NCBI GenBank assembly: GCA_014338405.1
Contig: JTDE01000697.1
Span: 77,155 to 141,154 of the forward strand
Direction: 5' to 3'
DNA length: 64,000 nt
From: Paragonimus skrjabini miyazakii
Taxonomy: Eukaryota > Platyhelminthes > Trematoda > Plagiorchiida > Troglotrematidae
A program made the translations under genes and the position numbers. Positions 48,121 to 59,647 of this stretch are shown one piece after another (within the stretch, counting starts at the first letter, position 1; each line of letters starts with the position of its first letter). The notes beneath the pieces are model-generated. The model did no database searches, had not been told where the DNA came from, and saw nothing but the letters and a program-made list of their open reading frames with translations.

Positions 48121-50556
48121 GTCTTCTTGCCGTCTTAATGAACTGGATAAAGGGAACACAATGTTTCAAATTTGAACTGATTGTATTTTTTCCAGTTGCT
48201 TAAAAGTAACGTATGCTCCAGATCATGTACACTTTATAACCACTTGTTCACACGAAGCGTATACTTTCATTTTTAAGTTGAACATCAATCATACGTGATT
48301 AAAGTCAACTTATTCGGAAAGGTTGTGTAGCAGGTTGTTTTGATAAAGTGGATTTCTGTCATGTCAATAAAGCATAAATTCGTCACGACCAGGATTCACA
48401 CCCTAGACAAGTTGGTGTGAACAAACCGTGATGATAGTTGACACAGTGACCACACATTGGGTACGATCGAATTATCATTTGCAATAGCCTGACCATATTC
48501 GGTTGTAAATATAACTCAGATTTCATCAAAAATCAAAACGTTTCCGGTGTATAATTTTCAGGTCAAATACAACACAAATATGAAATTAGTTGTCAAGTCA
48601 GAGTTTTGTGAAATTTAATATAGTGTGAATTTAATGTCATTTTGGGATTACGGACATGATTAATGTGGTGCCGCGTCAAGTGTTCCAACGACGGCAGACC
48701 ATGGTAACTTCAGTGCTTGAACAAAAGACTCAGATTGTTAGATAGTCAAAAAATTGCACACGATGTTTGTTCTGTTAACTTTTATTCCGCTAATCTAAAC
48801 CTGAAATTAACCGAATTCTCATGTTTTATATTCATACATAATCAAGATTTGAGTAAAAATCCGGTACACGCTCACTTATGTGGTTTGATTTCTTAGTAAG
48901 ACAACATTGCTGAAGTATTAAATTAGGCGGAAAATAACCCCACTGTCAATTCTGGTTAAAACCTTCGAAAGAGACACTAAACTCTGTGATTCGTGTGGTC
49001 TGCCAGATAGACATTTTGCAATGTAGTAAAACCAGACTTAACAGTAGATCAACATAATACAGCGCATAAGTGAAAGACTGATGTCAAACCCGAAGGTTTG
49101 TAATCGTGTGGATCAGCAAGTTTTCCGTGTGAATGTTGAAGCTATTCAAGCGAAAGTTTTTCTAACTATTGTACGTATAATGTCAAACCATGTTAAAAGT
49201 CACTTATAGCGACAGTGATAACAAGGTTGTGAAAACCTGATAGTGCCTTATTTTGTTACACGTTTTGTGACCTTCATCGTACAGAGAAACCTAAGTTTCA
49301 TACAAACTGTTTTGCTTCACAAAAGAATCCTGTCTCAAGAAAGAGGCTAACATACAGATTTGTAACAATGCAATCATCACACCCACTCAGCAGGCTGGCG
49401 TTACCCATTTTTATTCTAGGAGGATTTGTTATTCGCAGAAACAATGGATGGATCACGCGGTGATTCCGCAAGATAGCGTAAAAAATTCCTGAGAATATGT
49501 ACACAGGATAGGATATCCGGCGAACTGTCTTTCCTGTGCACATTATTACTGTGAAATGGATATCCGGAACGACATATAGACAAGAATATACAGTCCTGAC
49601 AAGAAGGACAAGGTGTTTGTAGCGCACAGATGTAGTGCATACTTCGCCGACTTGCAAAAGTGACACATTTGATAAAACAGTCACTAGAAGGCTCAAAGCT
49701 GTCGACGATAAAACATTCTATGCTCTCAAACTGCGTGTTTATTCCAGCTATACTCCAACACTGTGTCTATGGTTAGAGAATGTAGTGCCTGTTTCCACAG
49801 CTTCTTTCTGTATATATTCACCTACTCTTTACTGTGAAACTTTTTCCTTAAGCCGAACGACCAGATACTTACTTGAACGAATCCGTCGGTATCATTCAGC
49901 CTGGACCAAATTCGAATTCCCTAAGACAGTTACTAGCGCAGGTGTGGCATATCTTGTCGATTTGTATCATACCGTCAACTCGGCCTCTTCTTTTCGTCCA
50001 GTTTACCGAGTCAAGCGTAACCAGCTGGAAACAGTGTATACCGAATTTCGGCAACAGCTTAGCCGATTTGAATTTGACTGAATAAACCACCACTGTCCCC
50101 AAAGAATCGCCGTGTTTGTGACTTGCGATTAATATGGACCAACAACAACATCAAGATGGATCAAACTGCCACGGTTCTAGTTGCGTCATAATTGCGTCAT
50201 AATTGTGTCAAAAAGTTGTTTCCCTGTGTATCTATGACGTGGTTGACCTCCTTTGAACTTGCTATGTGTTTTGTTTGCCTGGTCCTTGCCACAATTCTCC
50301 GCATGAATGTTGCAAATTTGATATGATAAACACTTACCGAAAACGAGCTTGTTCACAAAACTCACTCAGAAAAAACCGCACAAATGAATTCTTTAGATTG
50401 TTCTGTTTTTTATTAGAACACTTGCTTATAAGATTTTCACCCAAAATATTGTCTCTGAACAGGTAATGTTCCTGGGCACAACAGTGACAAAAATATCGGA
50501 TAAATAGCCATGTGGAGATGTAGTTAGAAATTGAGGAGGCCTCATTCAATATCTGC
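48121..50556. other. No gene called
   Basis: The longest frame is 49635-50081 on + (148 codons), with a 132-codon frame at 49298-49696 on the other strand. Neither resembles a known protein nor exceeds chance by much. An 11-bp tandem repeat at 50181-50213 and a minus-strand AATAAA at 50414-50409 are the only other points. Confidence 0.45.
50181..50213. repeat. 11-bp tandem repeat, three units
   Basis: TTGCGTCATAA occurs twice exactly (50181-50191 and 50192-50202), followed by a third unit with two changes (TTGTGTCAAAA, 50203-50213). Confidence 0.85.
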
Positions 50557-50841
50557 CTATCGGTCAGCTATAAGACGGACCCTGTATGTTGTTTCATCAA
50601 AAAACACAAAAGAGGTTTGTACTGGAGGTGGTACTGAGGTTAATACAGGATAGTTCCGGTATTGATAACAATTATGAGAAATCAAATCAGTTTGAACCAC
50701 AACCTTTTTGTATATCACGAGAGATGGATTTTTGCTACCGGAGTGTAGTTCTATTGAGTTAGAGGCGAGAGAAAGATCCAAGCGTAAAACAACGTCGTCA
50801 TTATGCCCTACTTGCACTATAGTTCTAGTGATAGAATAAAT
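50557..50841 (-). CDS. Candidate terminal exon, unknown protein
   Basis: On the minus strand the acceptor CAACTTGTCTAAG ends at 50842 and opens a 94-codon frame that stops with TAG at 50559-50557. AATAAA (50414-50409) lies about 143 nt further on, as expected for a last exon. The sequence alternates polar and hydrophobic residues: IVQVGHNDDVVLRLDLSLAS, then SLVIYKKVVVQTDLISHN and VFFDETTYRVRLIADR, which suggests beta strands. There is no repeat-element motif. I cannot assign a family. It could be the 3' end of a minus-strand gene that also uses the candidate exon at 53081-53283, but the phases do not join directly, so another exon would be needed between them. Confidence 0.4.
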   Translation of the reverse strand: MYSITRTIVQVGHNDDVVLRLDLSLASNSIELHSGSKNPSLVIYKKVVVQTDLISHNCYQYRNYPVLTSVPPPVQTSFVFFDETTYRVRLIADR

Positions 50842-51649
50842 CTTAGACAAGTTGATATTGCAACAAGTAGCAGAATGGCTGCTTTGGATACTTATACTTT
50901 ATTGTCATGTTAAGGGCTATAACACTACTGTGGCATGCATGCCACCTCGTAGGTGATTACATTACTTTGCAGATTTATTGTGCTTACCTTGGTTCTGATA
51001 CACCACTAAAGTGGGCAAGCTGACACGCAACTTGTACAGTGACACTATTTGATAAGGTCCGATATGTTCAGATAGTTGGTCGGGAATATTTTGTGATTGT
51101 TGTAAAAATGTTTTAAACAAGATAGATAACAGCATATTTCTTCGATTTTATACTTCGATTGACGAGGGCCGACGTCGTTGGGGAAATGCAGTGTGTTGAC
51201 AGAACAGCTTGGAAATTAAAGTACGTGTGCAGTTCTATTTCAGTTGGCAATATTTTATGACCAGGTTCAGGGATTTTACTTTTAAAACATGGGTTTTGTT
51301 ATAATCGGCTGCAACTCAACCGGTTCATCCACCCTGCATTTAATTTTGGAGAACAAACGTGGAATTTTCCAGCTTTTATTTAATTACTTACTGAGATGTT
51401 TACGACATACGATGTGGAATATCCTCGGAAAAGCCATCGAATTTTTGTTTCATTCGTCACTGTCTTAAGTGGAAACTTTTTGCAAAGCAGGCACTACACG
51501 AGCAGTTCAGTATTTTCTAAATATCTGATCGGTATGAGTTTTGGCGCAATTCTGACTGATAAGTTTCACGAAATATTTTTGAATATAAATTGAAGGCTAC
51601 TCATAATCAACCACAGGTTTCATATACCTATACACATTTCCACCAACCC
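50842..51649. other. No gene seen
   Basis: About 800 bases, possibly intronic if the flanking minus-strand exon is real. Nothing recognised. Confidence 0.45.
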
Positions 51650-51791
51650 CTCCCGAACGGAACCACTTAACTAGAGTTTGGCTTTAGTAAGATCTCATCA
51701 CTAGCGCATAGTATTGACACAGTCTAGACACGAACTCTTACCAGACATTCGCGTTACAACCATGCCGACCGATGCGCCACTGTCATCATAC
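51650..51791 (-). mobile_element. SINE head and broken ribozyme
   Basis: On the minus strand ATGATGACAGTGGCGCATCG is the A-box region and GTTCGTGTCTAG the B-box position. Then GTGATGAGATCTTAC, CCAAACTCTAGTT and AAGTGGTTCC follow the hammerhead layout, with the first core base changed (GTGATGA) and GAAA changed to CAAA. The tail beyond is not recognisable. Confidence 0.7.
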
Positions 51792-53080
51792 AATCTTATT
51801 ACTTTTGTATTGTCAGTCGCACTTGCTTGTAAATATTGTTCGTGTTGTATAGTCGCCTCAACACCGTTTTTGTATCGTTCTCAATGTTGGTGAGACGAAA
51901 TTTTATCACACGATTGCAGTGAGTTTCTCAGAGGCAATGGATTTCGAAACGTACGGCTGTCGTTAAAGCCGATATGTATGAACTACAGATATAATTCATA
52001 ATGAGGAATACCGATAAGCATAAGGTTTAAAGAAAGTGCAATAAATGAGTCAGTAACATTGCATTCTTGATGAGAATAACCAAATCCGTCGACCTGCATG
52101 CGCTTTTACAGTTTTTAACGCAATTAGAATGTTATCACTCCAACGGAAAACAGTACACACATTAGTGTTGTCTCAATGTTGTGCTTTTCCCTACTTTTTG
52201 TTGCATATAAATTGCTCTACAGGCTATTTAAGTAGAAGAAATAATGAAGGATCTCTTGTTTATATGACTTGTAAATAACAAGAAACATCACTACGTTAGC
52301 CCTGATCAGCATACAGTCAATGGTAATATATTTCATACTGCCAAAGAAGTTTTTGTCTTATAGACGTGTAACATCAGCTGCCGCTTTCTGTGGACGGCAG
52401 TGAGAGTTGTGTTCAGAAACGGTGCCTTTAGACAATCTTGACATTGCTGAATACCGTCAAATTAACCGTTTGGACATTGTAGCCCATCCCAATGACGCAT
52501 GCTAATTAGCACTGACTACCTAAAACTCACGTCTTTCGTGATCACCTTACAACAGATTCGTGCCTGTCGATTATCGAATCAACATGTTCCTTATTTTTTA
52601 CTTCCGTCATTAACTTTTCAGGGTCTAATCGCCTTTATTGCATTGTACCAGTCAAAGATGGGAATCTGTCTACAACCATCCAATACTCAGTAAAGTTTTC
52701 TTCTATGCTTTGGTATTAATTGTATTCAATTAGGAGTATTCCTCCTCAGAGATATTAATGAAACCTAAACGACTTACAAGTTATGCGGCATAAATAGTTT
52801 TGTTGTCTTCTTTCAAAACAGGATTACATTTAAATTCAGATACTATTACCGGTAACATGGACTTGCTCCACCACGTTGGTTCAGTACGTCTAAGTAAATG
52901 AGATGATGAGATCAACTTCATTCACTAGTATCAGGTACAACGTTGCGGCGACAACGAGTTTCAGACAGCAACTTTCAGTTACCTTCCGTGAGACATTGGT
53001 TATTAGAAGACCGCCAAATTATTTCAGCTGCGTATGAAGTAAGACATACACGACGGTTCATACGATCAAGGTTCACTCAC
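51792..53080. other. No gene called
   Basis: A plus-strand alternative exon (52935-53038) with an acceptable acceptor and a GTAAGA donor lies here, reading RRQRVSDSNFQLPSVRHWLL. It is only 42 bp from the better-supported minus-strand exon, so both are unlikely to be real. Confidence 0.4.
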
Positions 53081-53283
53081 AGTGTAGTCAAATGTCTTTC
53101 CATTGGAAATATAGGTGGTATGGCAGCATAAGCGGTATATGTACTAGTAGGTCTTAATTTACCAAAGTCACGTGATCGGTTTGAGGGTTGTTCCCGTTCA
53201 CCAGACATACGTATTGGGTGAACTTCAACCACACTTTCCACCACGGAAACGGCAGAAGCTGAAATTTGTAGATGCAGACACAT
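53081..53283 (-). CDS. Candidate internal exon, unknown protein
   Basis: On the minus strand an acceptor with a CTAAC branch-like motif (TATCTAACCAACTCGCAG, ending at 53284) and a consensus donor (CT|GTGAGT at 53080) enclose 203 nt that are open in one frame. The product reads LQISASAVSVVESVVEVHPI, then REQPSNRSRDFGKLRPTSTY and AAIPPIFPMERHL. The middle is basic, polar and proline-containing, like a disordered linker. I do not recognise it. Donor quality makes it one of the better exon candidates in the window. Confidence 0.42.
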
Positions 53284-53984
53284 CTGCGAGTTGGTTAGAT
53301 ATAGTGTCATCTAGGTGTTTAAGTTAAACTAAGCATTTACACAGTCTCAATTAATACTCTTGCAATCGACGCTTATCTACCGACTGTGCTGAGGCTGGGA
53401 TGTACGGGGCAATTAACTTGCAAATATAGTATCTACGAAATCTTTGTTTTCACCGATTGCTTCCGCATCCAATATTACACCATCGTTCTTTGTAGACAAC
53501 TGTTTTATTTTCTTGATCATTAGACAGTTCCCGTACCCGAAACATTTCCCTATGAAGTATATTTTATGATGTACAGATAGTTATAAACCAGAATTTAATT
53601 GCTCATTCAGTGTCTGGCTTGTACACGTAAACATAAAATTTCTTCAATCCTTTTTGTAGAAATCAGGCAGGTGTTTTCTTATCGTAAATTGCATTTCACA
53701 ATTTACTTCCTGTTGTCAGTTTAGAGATTATTCAAAAAATATTTATACCATTGCATGTCATTAATTTCATTTACCTAAATTAAGTATCTGTCAACACGTT
53801 TTCTAACTTCCGAAGGTAGTTTGCCATGGGAACATTTTTGGTTGATGAACTTTATAATACATTGCAAGAAGCCCTTCCGATAAACTATTTTTAGGATGCT
53901 AGTTTTCCCGACCTTCAATAGTTAAGATATTACCCGGATGTTTTGATCGAATTTTATATGTCGGAATATGCAGTCAACGCTAAG
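53284..53984. other. No gene seen
   Basis: Seven hundred AT-rich bases with no recognised feature; possibly intron upstream of the minus-strand exon. Confidence 0.5.
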
Positions 53985-54060
53985 TAGGATTGCAAACCCT
54001 CCAGTCTACACACAGCCCGGTTAGCCTCATACAGTCAGTGCCATCATCACATATATTGTG
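53985..54060 (-). mobile_element. Probable SINE head
   Basis: On the minus strand GATGGCACTGACTGTATGAGG is at the A-box position and GGGTTTGCAATCC (54000-53988) is a good B box. No ribozyme can be read after it, so this is a head-only fragment or a different tRNA-derived element. Confidence 0.4.
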
Positions 54061-57000
54061 CAAAGTCAAATATTGCTTTCCACATTGTGACTTCTATTGC
54101 ATCGCAAGGCGCACCTCAATAGTGAACTGTGGTTCATACGTGAATTTCGTTTCACTGAATGGTCTATAGCATGTAAGTACGTGTTACAGGTGAGATAATT
54201 CCCTTCTTCCTCAAATGTGGTTTTTGAGGTTAGAATATGAGGGCGAGTTGTGAGCTTTTTTAGTTTGGGGTTAACTAGAAACAAATGTCAGCAAACTGGG
54301 AGAAATGAGGCAAACCTTGAACCGTGTGGGGCAGAGCTGATGCGGCTGAGTGAAACCTTAGTAATCAGAAACAGTTCACATTTCACAAGGTTATTGAACA
54401 TTTGTATGGTCGGTTTCTCAAAGTATGTGTGAAAATTATGATACTACCCCTAAATACCACTGCGCAAATAAGGCAAATAGACAAAGCCTTAGAAACAGTA
54501 AGTAAGATGGAGGATCACCTCTGTACTGTTCGGCTTGAGGGGCGTGCTATACAAACGGTCATTAAGATCTTCTAATCAAATCGGTAACATAAGTTTTTTA
54601 TTTTGTACCGTATCTGCCATCACGGCATGGTCTATGTTGGAATCCCAAGAGAGGTCAATCAGTGAAAAAGACTGCGGTTGTCAATCTCATAAATAATCCG
54701 CTTAGTGAATGACTAGTTTACGTTTATAGTGTGTTGATTCCCAGCTAATCAGTTATATTACCGGAGAAATAAAACTTGGGGCGAAGCCATTCTTCTGGTT
54801 CCTTTTTCAGTTATATCAAAGTGTATTGCAGTCCAAACAGTCAAGTATAGTAACGGTACCCCCAGATATGTCCGCTGACGTTATTTGAAGTCGCATATAA
54901 CAATCGCAACCTCTGCTGGGCGATACTACTCTTTACTCCAGAGCCTGCCCAGATTACAACCTTACTATCTATACGGGCAAATGTAGCCTAGGATGTGTAA
55001 GCAAATTGTTTGGTCTTTCTGATTAGCTCTGATTATTATATACAAACAGCCATTTGGTACACGGTTTGACATATGATTGCAATCGTAGACAATAATTGCC
55101 CTGACTTAATAGATTGGGAGTAGCCCATAATAAAGCTTTAGATTGTGCAAAAAATCTACCTTCAGTGGCATTCAGTCATATCAAACAAAAAGATTCACGG
55201 TAGATAACGCTGACATCTGTGCGCTTACGAATCACATGACACAGTTAACAGAATATGTGATTGAAAAACTCGGTTGTGTGTTCAACTCGTGTCCTATTGT
55301 TTACAGATGACTGAACAAAATAAACTGCATGCATGTTAGATTGAGTCTCACTTTTGGTTATGTAAATTATATACTGAAAACTGTCAACTCCCAAATGGAC
55401 AATTTGCATATACCTCGTCAAACAGCGTGTTCGTGCAGATCTGTGAAAAAGTTTGCTAACGCTTCAAAGGTCACAGGTTCATTTGTCGAAAATTTCACGT
55501 TGAAAATGTTGATCTAATTAAAAGTTTCAACCGATAAACTTCAAATTTTATTTTTCACAGTTGACATCCCGCAGAGCAAATTATCTCGTCATAAATTCTT
55601 GAAAAGTGGATGATAATAAAAACAAATATAATACCAGCGGTGAGGGCAGCTGACAAATAAACGTGAGTCAATCCTTCATGTTGAAACGACTTTTAAACAT
55701 AACACAAAGACTTCCTGCAAATTTAAGTTTAAATTTAACAGTTGTAATTTAAAAATCTAAACATGTCCACCAATAAACATCCGACTAACGTTCATATTTA
55801 GTAACCGTCGTCTAAAAGAAAACAACTATAGCAACAACATTACTGCTAACAGTGAGGTGACAACAAAACATCATCAGCAACATTTGAGCTTATTTGTTCG
55901 CAAATCACGTGGTTGTAAAGTTTAATGAAAATTTATTCAAAAGGGATGTAATCGAAGTCAAAATTGTTTGCATTTCAATGACCTTAAAACCCTAGTGTGG
56001 GACGGTTGACTTCATGCTGCACATAACCATTGAAGTGCTTTTCAATTACTGTGCTCTGCAAACGTACCAATTTGTCGGTTTAGTAATGTAGTGAACATGA
56101 AAGTAAAACTGGACAATATAGTGCGTAATGGATTGTTGTCCGCAACCTTACAGTTTAAAAAATAGTTATGACCTTTGTAAGTTTATTTCAAAAAAATTTA
56201 TGAGCAACCGATATACGTGCTTACGAAGATATTTCACTGGGAATGATAATTTGTTTCTATATCCTTGAATACTGTTGAAACGATCGTGGTTACCTAGAAA
56301 GAGTCACATGTTTGTAAAACGTTTACTTAGCCAAATGATGTCAACGAAGTGTTCAGTGTCATTCACGTTTACCACACCAATCTATCAATTAAAGCACCAT
56401 CGATTCTCATAAAGAATTTCAAAATGATGTCCACAAAAACTTCTAAAATTACATAAGTCAAGTGCAAAATACTTATGAAAATCAGATCAAATGATACATA
56501 TCACTAAGTCTTCAGTAAGTTGATGAATTTTGGTTCACGTTTAAGAAACAAGGGCGGAAAGATAATTGAGAGCATTCTTCTTGATAATCTTCTGTCGAGT
56601 GATTTATGTTTCTGGATGGATAAAGGAAAATTTTCAACAACTGACCAATTAGAAATCTGTAGTTTTTTATGCCAGTGAAACTTTTCTAACAGCTTACCCA
56701 CGTTAGCTTCTATTGTTGATATCAGTCGATGTGTAATGCAGCGCAAGTGAGTGTAGCCGATATTTTGGAATATTCTGAATTAGTCTTCCAGGTGTACGTG
56801 GTTTTCGTATGCCGTCAAACTATCAGTCAACTGAAATTGTTAGTAAAATATCTTTCAAATTCATCAGAACCAGTGATAACATATTTGTTCAGCAACCTCA
56901 ACGATTTTTGTTAAACTTTCTCTCCATTGTAACAATACTTGCAAGAGTGGTCACAAAAAATAGGGCAGACCTTGCATGTTTTCTCGTTGTATCAAAAAGG

Positions 57001-57246
57001 GTACAATACTTGCCAAAATCTTACTTGGAAGGGTCAATATGTGAGGTTCATAATTTGAAAATCAAGCGTGAATAACTTGAGAACTGTCGATATTGGCTTT
57101 TAACTTTGTGGAGACTTTTCAGGAGCTTCTTTCACGAAAAGTGATGGACTAACACTTCGCTGTTCTCTCTATATTTTAGTAATCTGAGCAGTACTCACAA
57201 GAGAATGCCATCGAGCGTTCGAACCTTACAGTTTCCTCGTGTCTAG
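54061..57246. other. No gene seen
   Basis: Three kilobases with short frames only and no recognised protein or repeat. Confidence 0.5.
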
Positions 57247-57385
57247 TATGAGGTTAAGAATGTAGTGGTTGACATACTTGTATCACAGTCAAGCTACCAG
57301 AAATTCAAATTCCACTTGAGACAAGGATAGGCAATATTGGTGGGATGTTACAAGATCTAAACAGAAATCTGATGCTTTTTTTATG
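57247..57385 (+). mobile_element. SINE copy, strongly diverged
   Basis: AGTATGAGGTTAAGAATGTAG and GTGGTTGACA give the head, AAATTCAAATTCC the B box and GAGACAAGGATAGGCAATAT the entry to the ribozyme. The core is then unrecognisable (TTGGTGGGATG). It is called from the order of the pieces. Confidence 0.6.
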
Positions 57386-59284
57386 AAACAACTGCCTTGA
57401 AGCTTACCCAACAAGGGAAAATGCGAGTAGTTATCTGGGATGTTCGGAGTCTATCAACTACATCCCCAAGTTAATAGAAGGGAACTACTATTGGCTACGT
57501 AGCTTGCTCTTGAAAACATGCAATTTCAACGCACTTCCCAAAGTAACTTCACCTATTGGAAGGTTAACTAAGCCAAGGTGTATAATCTAACAGTCTATTC
57601 ATCCGGTGAAGTAAAACTGTTTCTTTTATCAACTGGGTCCTGATAGAGTTTGCACAGATGTTCGGGTTGACTAAACTCCTTTTCTCAAGGTTCATGTTTC
57701 GTTTGTAAGGATTACAGCATAACAACAACAGTATATCAGTAGGGTCTACCTACCTCAACTTGTGCATATCTGTGTGGATAGTACTACGGATACAAATAAA
57801 CTTACTGATCTATCGCGACAGACTGTCAGTGTTTCAAAGTTATGGCACAAACGTACATATGTGACAGTTTAAGTTCCCGATTCCTGCCGACATTGTTTGT
57901 ACTCGCTTTGTGTATGTTTAGGATTGATATAACCAGGTGAAAAGTGAACACCTCGCGATACGTGTTTTTATCATTTCTCGATGAACTGGGCCGAAACAAT
58001 TCCAGTTCATAAGGCTACTTGTGTACAGTCGAATAAAATTTTAATAAAATCCGTTCAAATTGCAATCATAAAACTTATCTATGGTCTCACCAGCAGGTAA
58101 ATTTACAGATTTGCTAGACCAGACTAGTTTCAACTGTGAAAAATCCGCACTCACTACAGAAACAACATGCCAGCACCCAGCAAGCTCTTCGCCAGGTGAG
58201 CTATGAAGTCACGCCGATAAATCGAAAACTTCGCATTTCGACTAATTAACCCACTTGTGTCATTGTCCCATGGAATTCACCAAATCATCCGGAGATTCAG
58301 TTTCCCAGTGAGGTTTCCTAAAAGGTCTGATCTTGGTTGTTTCCCAATCTGCTACCCTAGTTGTAAGTAATACAGTTTCAAAGCTCAACATTGGCGCTGA
58401 CTGCAAATTTTGCCAGGATCGCATGGTCGAATCCATATGTGACAATAATACAAGTCGGTTATTAAATTTAAATGTTATACTACCCAGTCCCCAGAATGAC
58501 TTCACAATCCGCGTTCGGGCACACTGTTTCTGCTGCTGGATCGAATCTGACTGAAGACCTTGTTCTCCAAAATGAGGCCCCTCTCAGACTATTTATAAAC
58601 TTTCGCTTGTTGAATAAACCGAACTGAAGTGTTTTACAAATATGGCTTGGTTAGTGCTACCAACTTCAGCTCGAAATGACATTTGCTTTAACCTGCTCGT
58701 TATTGCTATCAGTTATACAGCAGATGTACACTATTTTTTTCTAAGTAAACCTGGAAGAATTTAACGAACACTCAGTTAAAAACATACGGTTAATAAACAC
58801 GTCACAATAAATCTTTATGAAGAAAAGTCCAGCCCTTTCGCATTTCATTCTGTTTTCAAACATTTGATCAACTACTTTGGCCTTCACTGACGTTCTATTT
58901 TTATCATCAGTAGCCTTTACCTTTCTCACAGTCTGGTCAGAACAAAACAGCTGGCAGGTAGTAGTTTAAAATGAAAGCTCGATATCAAGTAACCTTATGC
59001 TTTACAAGACGACCTTCACAACAAGGTCGCTAGAACGGTTAATTAAATTCAGGTGAAAATAAGAACGGTGAAGAAAACGTTCGAATGTAACAACCAGCCA
59101 AATATGCACTCTATTTAGAGTAGTTGAAGACATTCCGACCTGCCACAGAAATTCGAGTCACAGATTTATCGGCCGGAGTTAGCAAACCGAAGTTGTGTCT
59201 ATTGTCGAGTCGGCCGGGCAATTTGAGCATTACTCACAAACGTAAGTGTCCGTATACAAACATGACAATTCAACCTTGCCTAAC
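57386..59284. other. No gene seen
   Basis: No recognised coding region. Overlapping frames on both strands at 58260-58554 are short and unconvincing. Confidence 0.5.
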
Positions 59285-59502
59285 GCGTACATAGTGGCAC
59301 AGTGTTCGACATAGTTGTCTCACGAAAGCGTGGCTGAAGATCTAGTCCCAGCCATGACAAGGACATGTATCATGGACGAGCTCTGAAAAGAGAAAAACTC
59401 GAGTGTAGTGTATATTTTCAGAAGAAGCCGCCGGAAAGTTCCATGTGAATGCAACAGGTGCGATCAAACATGACTGAGATTTAACTTGAAAACAATCAAA
59501 TC
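59285..59502 (+). mobile_element. Full-length SINE, ribozyme broken
   Basis: TAGTGGCACAGTGTTCGAC is the A-box region, GAAGATCTAGTCCC the B box, and ATGACAAGGACATGTATCAT leads into the ribozyme. CTGATGA has become TGGACGA, stem II GCTCT/AAGAG is partly kept, and the CTCGAGTG stem III is present but the GTC site is GTG, which a hammerhead cannot cleave. The tail, TGAATGCAACAGGTGCGATC, and the end are recognisable. Confidence 0.82.
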
Positions 59503-59620
59503 TTTGATTAATCATTAGAAAGGCATGACCACGCAAATATATCTTTATGCTTCTCAACATGAAGATTGAGACAAACGAAATGTTTACCACTCTTGGTAAG
59601 GCTCATTATTAAACGTTGTT

Positions 59621-59647
59621 GAAAGTGTATAAAATAGATACACTTTC
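59621..59647. repeat. Perfect 10-bp inverted repeat
   Basis: GAAAGTGTAT (59621-59630) and ATACACTTTC (59638-59647) are exact reverse complements around AAAATAG. It lies 118 bp after the SINE. Possibly a small foldback element; function unknown. Confidence 0.75.

Noticed and set aside
49635..50081. A 148-codon open frame on the plus strand
   Set aside because: By my own estimate the longest chance frame in a 64-kb window of this composition is about 130-150 codons, and neither the sequence nor splice signals point to a gene.
52935..53038. Plus-strand exon with a GTAAGA donor
   Set aside because: It lies 42 bp from a minus-strand exon candidate with a better donor; both being real is improbable.
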